From an uncultured Collinsella sp. (GTDB taxonomy: Bacteria > Actinomycetota > Coriobacteriia > Coriobacteriales > Coriobacteriaceae): a DNA stretch of 5,589 nucleotides. Positions 1-5,517 of this stretch are shown piece after piece (positions within the stretch are counted from its first letter, which is position 1; the number at the start of each line of letters is the position of its first letter). Below the pieces are notes generated by a model that was not told the origin of the DNA, did no database searches, and worked only from the letters and a program-made list of their open reading frames with translations. Location of the stretch: assembly GCA_902474645.1 (NCBI GenBank), contig CABRWN010000138.1, positions 1-5,589 on the forward strand, given 5' to 3'. Both the position numbers and the translations under genes were made by a program.

Positions 1-158
1 GGCGGAGAAGGCTGATGTCCGTATTCGCCGCCAGTACCGCCGCTGCGATGGACACCGGCAGACCCGCCGCCACAGCCAGCCAGCGCAAGTGACAGGGCGC
101 CCGCGGCGAGCGCCGAGGCAAACCCCCGGCGCGACAGCTCAACATTAAACGCACGCAT
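1..158 (-). CDS. N-terminus of a Tat-exported lipoprotein, cut by the window edge
   Basis: Fifty-two complete codons are visible from an ATG at 158. The N-terminus (MRAFNVELSRRGFASALAAG) has a twin-arginine motif, S-R-R-G-F at residues 9-13. A hydrophobic Ala/Leu segment follows, then a lipobox L-A-G-C with the cysteine at residue 29, then a Gly/Ser-rich linker. This is the layout of a protein exported folded by the Tat system and lipid-anchored outside the membrane. The start is supported by a GAGGAGG ribosome site (169-175) ten bases upstream, inside the end of the hydrogenase gene. The ATG lies two bases after the hydrogenase stop, so the two are very probably cotranscribed and translationally coupled. 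The mature domain is outside the window, so its function is unknown; solute-binding proteins and redox lipoproteins both start like this. Beyond roughly residue 32 a second frame is also open and has higher third-position GC, so a frameshift cannot be excluded. Confidence 0.75.
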   Translation of the reverse strand, partial: MRAFNVELSRRGFASALAAGALSLALAGCGGGSAGVHRSGGTGGEYGHQPSP

Positions 159-160
159 CG

Positions 161-1972
161 CTAGCACGCCTCCTCGCTGGGCATCGTCCATGCATGATGG
201 TCGGTATGCAGCAGCTCCTCGGCCAGCGGCGAGAGCGGCGCGCCCAAGAACTCGCGATAGCACGCCTGGACATCAGGATTCTCATGCGAGAAGCGAATCT
301 CGGCGTTCGCATCGAGGCCCCAGAGCACCTGGCCACGCTCGGCAGCTAGCTCGCAACCGTCGTGGATGGGCTGACCGCCACCACCGACGCAGCCGCCGGG
401 GCACGCCATGACCTCGACGAAGTCATAGCCCACGCGGCCGTCGCGAATCGCGTCGAGCAGACGGGCGGCGTTACCCAGCCCGTGCGCCACGGCGACGCGC
501 ACCTTGGTACCATCGATATCGGCGACGGCTTCCTTCCAGCCGTCCAGGCCGCGCACATCGGTAAAGAAGTCGGCGTCGGGGTTCTTGCCCGTCACCAGGT
601 AATAGGCCGAGCGCACGGCGGCCTCCATCACGCCGCCCGTGGCGCCAAAGATCACACCCGCGCCCGTGCCAAAGCCCAGCGGCGTATCGAGCGGCTCCTC
701 GACCAGCGTGTCCACGCTCACGTGGCTCGCGCGGATCATGCGCACCATCTCGCGCACCGTCAGCGCAACGTCCACATCGGGCGTGCCGTCCTCGCCCACC
801 ATGCTCGGCAGCGCGCACTCGGCCTTCTTGGCCGTGCACGGCATCACGGACACCACAAACAGACGCTCGGGCTCCACGCCCAGCACTTTGGCATAGTAGG
901 TCTTGGCGATGGCGCCGAACATCTGCTGCGGCGACTTGGACGTGGACAGGCTGTCGACAAACTCCGGATAGCGCGCCTTCACAAAGCGCACCCAACCCGG
1001 GCAGCAGCTCGTAAACATGGGCCAGCCGCGGCTGTCGCCTTCGCCCTTAGCGGCGGCGCCTAGGCGCTCGAGCAGCTCGGAACCCTCCTCCATAATGGTG
1101 AGGTCGGCCGAGAAATCGGTGTCGAACACGTACTCAAAGCCAACGCGGCGCAGTGCGCAGGCCAGACGCTCGACGGTTGCCTCCTCGCGAGATATGCCGA
1201 GCTCCTCGCCCCAGGCGCTGCGCACGGCAGGCGCGATCTGCACCAGCACGATCTTGTCGGGATTAGCAAGCGCGTCAAACACGGTCTCGGTATCGTCGCG
1301 CTCGCGCAGCGCGCCCGTCGGGCAATGCGTGATGCACTGGCCGCACGCGACGCAATCGGTCTTGCCGATCGGTGCGCGCCCGCGGGTACCCACAGCGGTA
1401 TGCGTGGCGCGGTTGGTCAGGTCCCAAATCCCTAGGCCCTGCACGCTCTCGCACACCTTGATGCAGCGCATGCATTTAATGCACTTGTCGTTTTCGCGGA
1501 TGATGGGAAAATCGAAATCCCAACCCTCGCCCGCCAAATGCCTTTGATACGGCAGATAGAAAATGCCCAGGTCGTTGGCGATGGTCTGCAGGTTGCAGTT
1601 GCCGCTGCGCACGCAGCTCGTGCACTGCGAATCGTGCTGGGACAGCAGCAGCTGCACGTTGGTGCGACGGGCCTCGCGGGCCTTGGGGCTGTTGGTGTGG
1701 ACCACCATGCCGTCGAGCACGTAGTTGTTGCAGGCGGCAACCAGCTGGTCGCAGCCCTCAACCTCGACCACGCACACGCGGCAGCCACCGATCTCGTTCA
1801 GATCGCGCAGATAGCACAGGGTGGGAATCTGGATGCCGACGGACTTGGCGGCGTCCAGGATCGTGGTGTGCTCGGGTACCACGACCTCGCAATTATCGAT
1901 AGTGAGCTTGACCATATTGAGAGCTCCGCTTTCGGTCTTGTCGCTGACAGTGGGGTTGTTGAGCTCTACCAT
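161..1972 (-). CDS. hydA: [FeFe]-hydrogenase catalytic subunit, group A, with NuoG-like Fe-S domains
   Basis: A 603-residue cytosolic hydrogenase catalysing reversible proton reduction to H2. Domains in order: a plant-type [2Fe-2S] domain (Cys53, 64, 67, 81); a His-Cys3 [4Fe-4S] site (H113, C117, C120, C126 in HDSQCTSC and GNC); two ferredoxin-type [4Fe-4S] sites (CIKCMRCIKVC at 164-174 and CVACGQCITHCP at 207-218); then the H-cluster domain. All three signatures are canonical: TSCCPGW (C323 proton relay, C324 ligand), MPCTAKKAE (C379), and EVMACPGGCVGGGGQP (C524, C528). Length is similar to clostridial CpI. No signal peptide is present. The start at 1972 has a strong GGAGGGAGG site eight bases upstream; the alternative ATG at 1915, where family similarity begins (MVKLTID), has a weaker one. 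The first seven bases overlap the end of the upstream flavoprotein gene, its likely partner. Maturases HydE, HydF and HydG must be encoded elsewhere. Confidence 0.97.
   Translation of the reverse strand: MVELNNPTVSDKTESGALNMVKLTIDNCEVVVPEHTTILDAAKSVGIQIPTLCYLRDLNEIGGCRVCVVEVEGCDQLVAACNNYVLDGMVVHTNSPKAREARRTNVQLLLSQHDSQCTSCVRSGNCNLQTIANDLGIFYLPYQRHLAGEGWDFDFPIIRENDKCIKCMRCIKVCESVQGLGIWDLTNRATHTAVGTRGRAPIGKTDCVACGQCITHCPTGALRERDDTETVFDALANPDKIVLVQIAPAVRSAWGEELGISREEATVERLACALRRVGFEYVFDTDFSADLTIMEEGSELLERLGAAAKGEGDSRGWPMFTSCCPGWVRFVKARYPEFVDSLSTSKSPQQMFGAIAKTYYAKVLGVEPERLFVVSVMPCTAKKAECALPSMVGEDGTPDVDVALTVREMVRMIRASHVSVDTLVEEPLDTPLGFGTGAGVIFGATGGVMEAAVRSAYYLVTGKNPDADFFTDVRGLDGWKEAVADIDGTKVRVAVAHGLGNAARLLDAIRDGRVGYDFVEVMACPGGCVGGGGQPIHDGCELAAERGQVLWGLDANAEIRFSHENPDVQACYREFLGAPLSPLAEELLHTDHHAWTMPSEEAC
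169..175 (-). promoter_or_regulatory. Ribosome binding site of the lipoprotein gene
   Basis: GAGGAGG on the minus strand lies ten bases before the ATG at 158 and inside the last codons of the hydrogenase. With the stop and the next start only two bases apart (TAGCGATG), this argues for reinitiation or coupled translation. Confidence 0.75.
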
Positions 1973-3798
1973 TCCAGATTCCTCCCTCCGCGGAACGCGC
2001 CAAAGCCAAAGTGGTCGCAACGCAGGCAGCGGCTTGCCTCCTGGCGCGCCTCCTCCTCGGTAAGGCCCTGCTCGACCAGATTCCAATCGTGAATACGCTC
2101 GCCGGCCTCGCGCTCGCCCAGCTCGCAGCGGCCGCACTCGTGCTTGCCCTTAAACTGGATAACCTCCTTAAGCACGTCGAGCTTGATTTTGTGGTCGAAG
2201 CCCAGATAGCGGTCGATGTTTGCCGAAGCTACGCGGCCGGCATTGATGGCGCGGATGACGGTGGCGGGACCGGTCTGGCAGTCGCCGCCGCTAAAGAGGC
2301 CATCGAAGTTGGGCACGGCGCCGTCCGAATCGGTGACGACGCAACCCCACTTGCAGGCGATGCCCATGTCCTCAAACGGCTTGGAATCGATGTCCTGACC
2401 AATGGCGACAAACACGCGCTCGCAGGGGATGACGCGCTCGGGCGTAGCGGCGGCCCGCGGAGCCGGACGACCGCGACGGGGCTCGCCGATAATCTGCGGT
2501 TGCACGCGCAAGCCGCTCACGCGACCGTCCTCGCCCGTCTCGATGGCGAGCGGGGCCGTCAACTCCAGCACCTCGCAGCCCTCGGCCTGGGCACCGGCGA
2601 TCTCGGCGTCCTGGGCCGTCATATCGCAGATGCGACGGCGGTAGACGATGCTCACCTTTTCGGCACCGCAGCGCACAGCAGAGCGCGCCACGTCCATGGC
2701 CACGTTGCCGCCGCCAATGACGCACACGCGCTGGCCGCTCAGGTCGGGCAGTTCGTCATCGCCGATGGCGCGCAGCATCTTGACGGCCGATTCCACGCCG
2801 GGCGCCTCTTCACCCGGAAGGCCGAGCTTCTTGTCACTGTGGGCACCGATGGCCAGGTAGACGGCATCGAACTCGTCGCGCAGGCGGGCAAGCTCCTCGC
2901 CGTTGACGGAGTGATCGAGCTCAACGTCGATGCCGGCGCTCAAGATCCAGTCGATCTCGGCCTGCAGACGCTCGCGCGGCAGACGATAGCTGGGGATGCC
3001 GTAGCGCAGCATGCCGCCCAGGTGGTGACGCTGCTCAAAGATGGTCACCTTATGACCCATCACGGCCAGGTAGTAAGCGCAGGAAAGGCCGGCCGGGCCG
3101 CCGCCGATCACGGCGACGCGCTTACCGGTGTTGTCCACTACATGCGGCTTGTGGTCGTTGAGGTCACTGTGCTCAACGGCAAAACGCTTGAGGGCGAGGA
3201 TGTTCATGGGGTCGTCGACCATGCCACGGCGACAGTGCATCTCGCAGGGATGCTCGCACACCAGGCCGCAGACGAGCGGCAGCGGGTTGTTCTTGCGGAT
3301 GACCTTGACGGCGTCGGCATAGCGGCCGGCCTCGACGAGCGAAATGTAACCGGGAATGTCGACGTGCGCCGGGCAGCCCGAGACACACGGAACGCGGGCC
3401 TCGCGATCAAAGCCGCAGGAGTGCTCGCGAATGTGATGCTCAAAATCGTCGCGGAAGCCGCGAATGGCCGTGAGTGCCATGGCGCCAGCTTCGTAGCCGA
3501 TGGCGCAGTCGCTCGAAAGGTAGATGGTGCGGGCCGTACGCTCAATCAGGTTGAGCGTGGACTCATCGGCGCGCCCTTCGAGCACATCGGCGAGCAGGTC
3601 GCTCAGCGCGCTCAGGCCCACGCGGCAGGGCGTGCACTTGCCGCAGCTCTGGGTGGAGCACAGGTTGACGAGCGCTGCCGTAAACTCAACGGGACACGGA
3701 GCGAGCGAACTCACCGCCAGACGACGTCCGAGCGCATCGTGCAGGTCGTCCATGACGGCCTGAGCGTGGCTGCGTTCCATTACATGCAGTCGAGCCAT
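1966..3798 (-). CDS. NuoF-tail/GltD fusion: NAD(P)H-FAD iron-sulfur oxidoreductase, hydrogenase partner
   Basis: A 610-residue soluble flavoprotein. Residues about 45-125 match the C-terminal [4Fe-4S] domain of NuoF (SCGKCTPCR with C52, C55, C58, and C98 in SSDCAIG). The FMN/NADH-binding part of NuoF is absent. Residues about 135-190 are the GltD/dihydropyrimidine-dehydrogenase type Fe-S domain (C138, C142, C177, C181, C185, C189). An FAD Rossmann motif follows (VAVIGGGPAGLSCAYYL, 228-244). The NAD(P)H Rossmann motif (VCVIGGGNVAMDVA, 358-371) ends in YRRR, whose arginines recall the NADPH-using GltD. The FAD-closing motif GLFSGGD is at about 499-505. The tail adds CGRC and CLRC (C555, C558, C591, C594), a possible further metal site. 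The ATG at 3798 has GAGGGG five bases upstream; a GTG at 3813 is in frame but would put this site inside the coding region. By context it passes electrons between NAD(P)H and the hydrogenase. Database names may say glutamate synthase small subunit; no GltB-like partner is seen. Confidence 0.93.
   Translation of the reverse strand: MARLHVMERSHAQAVMDDLHDALGRRLAVSSLAPCPVEFTAALVNLCSTQSCGKCTPCRVGLSALSDLLADVLEGRADESTLNLIERTARTIYLSSDCAIGYEAGAMALTAIRGFRDDFEHHIREHSCGFDREARVPCVSGCPAHVDIPGYISLVEAGRYADAVKVIRKNNPLPLVCGLVCEHPCEMHCRRGMVDDPMNILALKRFAVEHSDLNDHKPHVVDNTGKRVAVIGGGPAGLSCAYYLAVMGHKVTIFEQRHHLGGMLRYGIPSYRLPRERLQAEIDWILSAGIDVELDHSVNGEELARLRDEFDAVYLAIGAHSDKKLGLPGEEAPGVESAVKMLRAIGDDELPDLSGQRVCVIGGGNVAMDVARSAVRCGAEKVSIVYRRRICDMTAQDAEIAGAQAEGCEVLELTAPLAIETGEDGRVSGLRVQPQIIGEPRRGRPAPRAAATPERVIPCERVFVAIGQDIDSKPFEDMGIACKWGCVVTDSDGAVPNFDGLFSGGDCQTGPATVIRAINAGRVASANIDRYLGFDHKIKLDVLKEVIQFKGKHECGRCELGEREAGERIHDWNLVEQGLTEEEARQEASRCLRCDHFGFGAFRGGRNLEW
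1981..1989 (-). promoter_or_regulatory. Ribosome binding site deciding the hydA start
   Basis: GGAGGGAGG on the minus strand lies eight bases before the ATG at 1972, inside the 3' end of the flavoprotein gene. It is far better than the sequence before the next in-frame ATG at 1915. The flavoprotein stop is embedded in the hydrogenase start (ATGGTAG, 1966-1972), which implies near-equal synthesis of the two proteins. Confidence 0.8.
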
Positions 3799-3900
3799 AA
3801 GATCCCCTCTCACATGGCAGCCCGGAGGCGAGGCCGGGCGAAATTGCTACACGCACAACACTGACCTAAAAAGTTGTGAGGTCTCCATACGGTTCGGCAG

Positions 3901-3945
3901 GCGGTATAAAATGTCACCCTCAGCGGTGAAATAGAACATTACCGC
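3901..3945. repeat. Nested dyad overlapping the candidate hydrogenase promoter
   Basis: The core is ATGTCACC-N6-GGTGAAAT (3911-3932), arms matching at seven of eight positions. Outside it lies a perfect GCGGTA/TACCGC pair (3901-3906 and 3940-3945). ATGT (3911-3914) can alternatively pair with ACAT (3936-3939). The core covers the candidate -35 and spacer, a natural place for a repressor or redox regulator. The regulator is unknown. Confidence 0.45.
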
Positions 3946-3959
3946 AGATAAATGCCATA

Positions 3960-3981
3960 TTTGATAAAACGCGTTACCAAA
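3960..3981. repeat. Imperfect palindrome, possible operator
   Basis: TTTGATAA-N6-TTACCAAA has arms matching at seven of eight positions. It shares the 8-6-8 layout of the dyad at 3911-3932, and the two centres are 49 bases apart. It resembles Rex-type TTGTTAA half sites, but the spacer is six instead of four bases, so I do not assign it to Rex. Confidence 0.4.
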
Positions 3982-4028
3982 TTGCAATATTCAATGTGAA
4001 AAAGAGCGCCTTACTATTTTTCCTTTTT

Positions 4029-4090
4029 GATCCGTTTTCCTCCGTCCCCTTCGGATCACATGATCCCTTGGGAACGGAGGAAAACGGATC
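4029..4090. repeat. Perfect 17-bp inverted repeat with nested palindromic tip
   Basis: GATCCGTTTTCCTCCGT (4029-4045) is exactly complementary to 4074-4090. CCC/GGG (4046-4048, 4070-4072) can add three pairs after a one-base bulge. The loop contains its own inverted repeat, GGATCA-CA-TGATCC (4053-4066). On the plus strand the stem is followed by GTTTTTGG, like an intrinsic terminator, but no plus-strand gene leads into it. On the minus strand it is followed by AAAAAGG, so it is not a standard terminator for the gene at 4139-4900. It may be a dispersed palindromic element, a transcript-stabilising 3' structure, or the end of a small plus-strand RNA. Confidence 0.85.
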
Positions 4091-4094
4091 GTTT

Positions 4095-4127
4095 TTGGTG
4101 CAAAAGGGCCAGGTTTGTTTGCACCAA
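4095..4127. repeat. 10-bp inverted repeat TTGGTGCAAA / TTTGCACCAA
   Basis: The arms at 4095-4104 and 4118-4127 are perfectly complementary, separated by 13 bases. It begins 11 bases beyond the stop of the EFR1-type gene, so that transcript could end in this hairpin, but no T-run follows it on the minus strand. Its half TTGGTGCA is identical to each half of the palindrome upstream of the same gene. Confidence 0.75.
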
Positions 4128-4138
4128 TCTCACTTGCG

Positions 4139-4900
4139 CTAGATGAAGAGCTCGCATTCCTTCCGCGCGACGCAAACCTTGCTCAGCATCTGGGAAACAG
4201 CGGATAGTTTGTTGGAATCAAGCTTGCGAGCACCTCGCGGACATACGGCGATGCAGCGCATGCAGGAGATGCACGCCTCGCCAGCTGCTCGTTTGGGGTC
4301 ACTCTTGTCGATAGCGCAAACGGGGCACGCCGCGGCGCATGCACCGCAGGAGACACAATCCTCTGTTGCCTCGGGTGCCATGCGGTGACCTCCGGCTTGT
4401 TTATAAGGACGGTTGCCGGGAATAGAGGGCTCGGACGCATCCTCAGCCAACAGCTTTTGCTGAATTTGCTGCGCAAACTCTGCGAGCTGCGCCTCATCCT
4501 GCGCATCCGGACGACCGGCAGCAAACTGTCGCGCAATGGAATGTTCTGCAATGGCCGCAACTGCCGCGATCACCCGGAATCCCGCATGCTTCGCAACGTC
4601 CTCCAGCTCTACGAGCGTGTCCTCAAACGCGCGGTTTCCGTATACACAAACCAAAACAGCCCGAGCCCCGTTGCCGCGCACCATGCCCAACCGGTCAGCC
4701 ACCACAGCCGGGATTCTACCGGCATACGCCGGCACAGAGATTACGGCCACGTCGTCCTCAGTCATCGAGACAGCGCTGAAATCTAGCCCGCTATCGGCCA
4801 GATCGACGGTAACGGTATTCTTGCCCAGTGCCCCGGCCACAAGGCCAGACACCTTCCGCGTTCCACCCGTCGGACTAAACACAATTTCGAATACGCTCAT
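4139..4900 (-). CDS. EFR1-type flavodoxin/ferredoxin fusion protein
   Basis: A 253-residue cytosolic electron-transfer protein. The N-terminal two thirds have a flavodoxin-like fold: the FMN phosphate loop SPTGGTR is at residues 9-15, VPAYAGRIP at about 56-64 and YGNRAFEDTL at about 87-96. The C-terminus is a bacterial-type 2[4Fe-4S] ferredoxin: CVSCGACAAACP (C182, 185, 188, 192) and CISCMRCIAVCP (C210, 213, 216, 220). Two extra cysteines (C243, C249) sit near the end. This is the architecture of the EFR1 family, common in strict anaerobes; exact partners are mostly unknown. The ATG at 4900 has GGAGGG (4908-4913) seven bases upstream; an in-frame TTG at 4927 has no comparable site. The gene appears monocistronic, about 340 bases upstream of the hydrogenase operon on the same strand. 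It could exchange electrons with that enzyme, but only proximity suggests this. Confidence 0.92.
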   Translation of the reverse strand: MSVFEIVFSPTGGTRKVSGLVAGALGKNTVTVDLADSGLDFSAVSMTEDDVAVISVPAYAGRIPAVVADRLGMVRGNGARAVLVCVYGNRAFEDTLVELEDVAKHAGFRVIAAVAAIAEHSIARQFAAGRPDAQDEAQLAEFAQQIQQKLLAEDASEPSIPGNRPYKQAGGHRMAPEATEDCVSCGACAAACPVCAIDKSDPKRAAGEACISCMRCIAVCPRGARKLDSNKLSAVSQMLSKVCVARKECELFI

Positions 4901-4956
4901 CGAGGCGCCCTCCCCTACGCCTGGCAACGCGTCAAGCCGCTTTCACATCCAGCCAG

Positions 4957-4994
4957 AGTATACGGCGCATGGGATCCCCGTTTTGGTGCACCAA
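4957..4994 (-). promoter_or_regulatory. Candidate promoter and operator of the EFR1-type gene
   Basis: TATACT on the minus strand (4957-4962) is a good -10 box, with no recognisable -35 at the usual spacing. At about the -35 position, or just upstream, lies the perfect 12-base palindrome TTGGTGCACCAA (4983-4994). A weak -35 next to a palindrome is what an activator-dependent promoter looks like, though repression is also possible. The predicted leader is about 50 bases. Confidence 0.45.
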
Positions 4995-5110
4995 GCACCC
5001 CAATGCACCCACCCTACGCTGTCTGCCTCTTCGTTTTGTATAAATTACGGTACAGATTGCATATACTTACTGGATACCGCCGCGTTCTCCTGAGGTACCC
5101 CATCCCGGCA

Positions 5111-5135
5111 CGTGCAAAAAACGGAGTATTCTGCA
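5111..5135 (+). repeat. 25-base motif CGTGCA-N6-GGAGTATTCTGCA, copy 1
   Basis: CGTGCA (5111-5116), a six-base A-rich spacer, then GGAGTATTCTGCA (5123-5135). The same 19 fixed bases recur in opposite orientation at 5321-5345 with the same spacer length. The flanks show no further similarity. Confidence 0.7.
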
Positions 5136-5320
5136 ACGTGACCGCGTCAGCACCGCCGCGGGTGGGCAAAACTGTAGGGCGCCGTATCATTCTAAGTCCC
5201 GACATGGCGAGAATGACGCGCCCCTGCTCCGGAAAACGGCGAAATCTGACTCGGAACGCTCGCTAGGGATATCCGAAGGCCACCGTTGGCGACGTCGAAT
5301 CATATGCAGGCAACTCGAAC

Positions 5321-5345
5321 TGCAGAATACTCCAAAAAATGCACG
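5321..5345 (-). repeat. 25-base motif CGTGCA-N6-GGAGTATTCTGCA, copy 2 (inverted)
   Basis: Read on the minus strand: CGTGCA (5345-5340), TTTTTT, then GGAGTATTCTGCA (5333-5321). All 19 non-spacer bases match copy 1; the spacer is T6 here and A5C there. The copies face each other 185 bases apart, which is too far for a simple protein-binding dyad and fits a dispersed genomic repeat better. Confidence 0.7.
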
Positions 5346-5447
5346 GCGCACCCCATGGGACCCATTGCTGCATGGCAGAAAATAGGTCCTCGGCATCCCC
5401 CAGATGCATTCCCGAAAACATCACGTTTGAATTAGCGATGGACACGG

Positions 5448-5485
5448 CAAACAAAAGGGCCCGAGCGTTGTTTGCTCGGGCCCTT
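5448..5485 (-). terminator. Rho-independent terminator of the right-edge gene
   Basis: A perfect 12-bp stem, AAGGGCCCGAGC (5455-5466) with 5474-5485, closes a 7-base loop. On the minus strand it runs into TTTTGTTTG. It lies 32 bases downstream of the stop at 5518. On the plus strand the stem is followed by AGCTTG, so it acts in one direction only. Confidence 0.92.
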
Positions 5486-5517
5486 AGCTTGTCTCACGCT
5501 AGCGCGCGATGCGCATC

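Larger units (their letters stand above)
3799..4028 (-). promoter_or_regulatory. Leader and promoter region of the hydrogenase operon
   Basis: This AT-richer region has no gene on either strand. A candidate minus-strand promoter is TTCACC (3925-3930), 16 bases, then TATACC (3903-3908); each box matches consensus at four of six bases, so the call is weak. It would give a leader of roughly 100 bases ending in the GAGGGG ribosome site (3804-3809). The leader can form a 6-bp stem, CACAAC/GTTGTG (3854-3859 with 3873-3878). Two imperfect palindromes are listed separately. A redox or global regulator acting here would be expected for a hydrogenase operon, but no textbook Rex or FNR site is present. 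Confidence 0.5.
4995..5447. other. Long gap with no convincing gene
   Basis: The gap between the EFR1-type gene's promoter and the terminator to the right holds an AT-rich patch (about 5034-5080), a 7-bp inverted repeat TCATTCT/AGAATGA (5187-5193 and 5210-5216) and two inverted copies of a 25-base motif listed separately. Short open frames exist on both strands (for example 5003-5266 plus, 5014-5205 minus, 5263-5454 minus), but none has a ribosome site or a recognisable domain. I see no RNA gene or transposase remnant. Confidence 0.6.

Noticed and set aside
362..1063. Plus-strand open frames across the hydrogenase (362-1063, 1017-1547, 1538-2092)
   Set aside because: They are shadows of the hydrogenase gene, whose motifs are all intact on the minus strand.
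1973..2137. An N-terminal extension of the hydrogenase up to 2137
   Set aside because: Those 55 codons lie inside the flavoprotein gene, give an Arg/Gly-rich non-homologous peptide, and the strong ribosome site at 1981-1989 favours the ATG at 1972.
2011..3864. A 617-codon open frame on the plus strand, antisense to the flavoprotein
   Set aside because: It mirrors the GC-rich codon pattern of the real gene, gives a low-complexity Ala/His/Leu-rich product without domains, and has no credible ribosome site. The minus-strand protein is unmistakable.
3960..3981. A Rex (NADH-sensing repressor) operator
   Set aside because: The arms resemble TTGTTAA half sites, but the spacer is six instead of four bases and two key positions differ. 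Kept only as a palindrome.
4029..4127. A standard intrinsic terminator for the EFR1-type gene
   Set aside because: Both hairpins downstream of its stop are followed on the minus strand by A-runs, not T-runs.
5003..5266. An 87-codon plus-strand gene
   Set aside because: No ribosome site before its ATG, no recognisable domain, mixed composition across a repeat-bearing gap.
5111..5345. A CRISPR array or insertion-sequence ends formed by the two inverted 25-base motifs
   Set aside because: There are only two copies, in opposite orientation, with no transposase between them and no visible target duplication.
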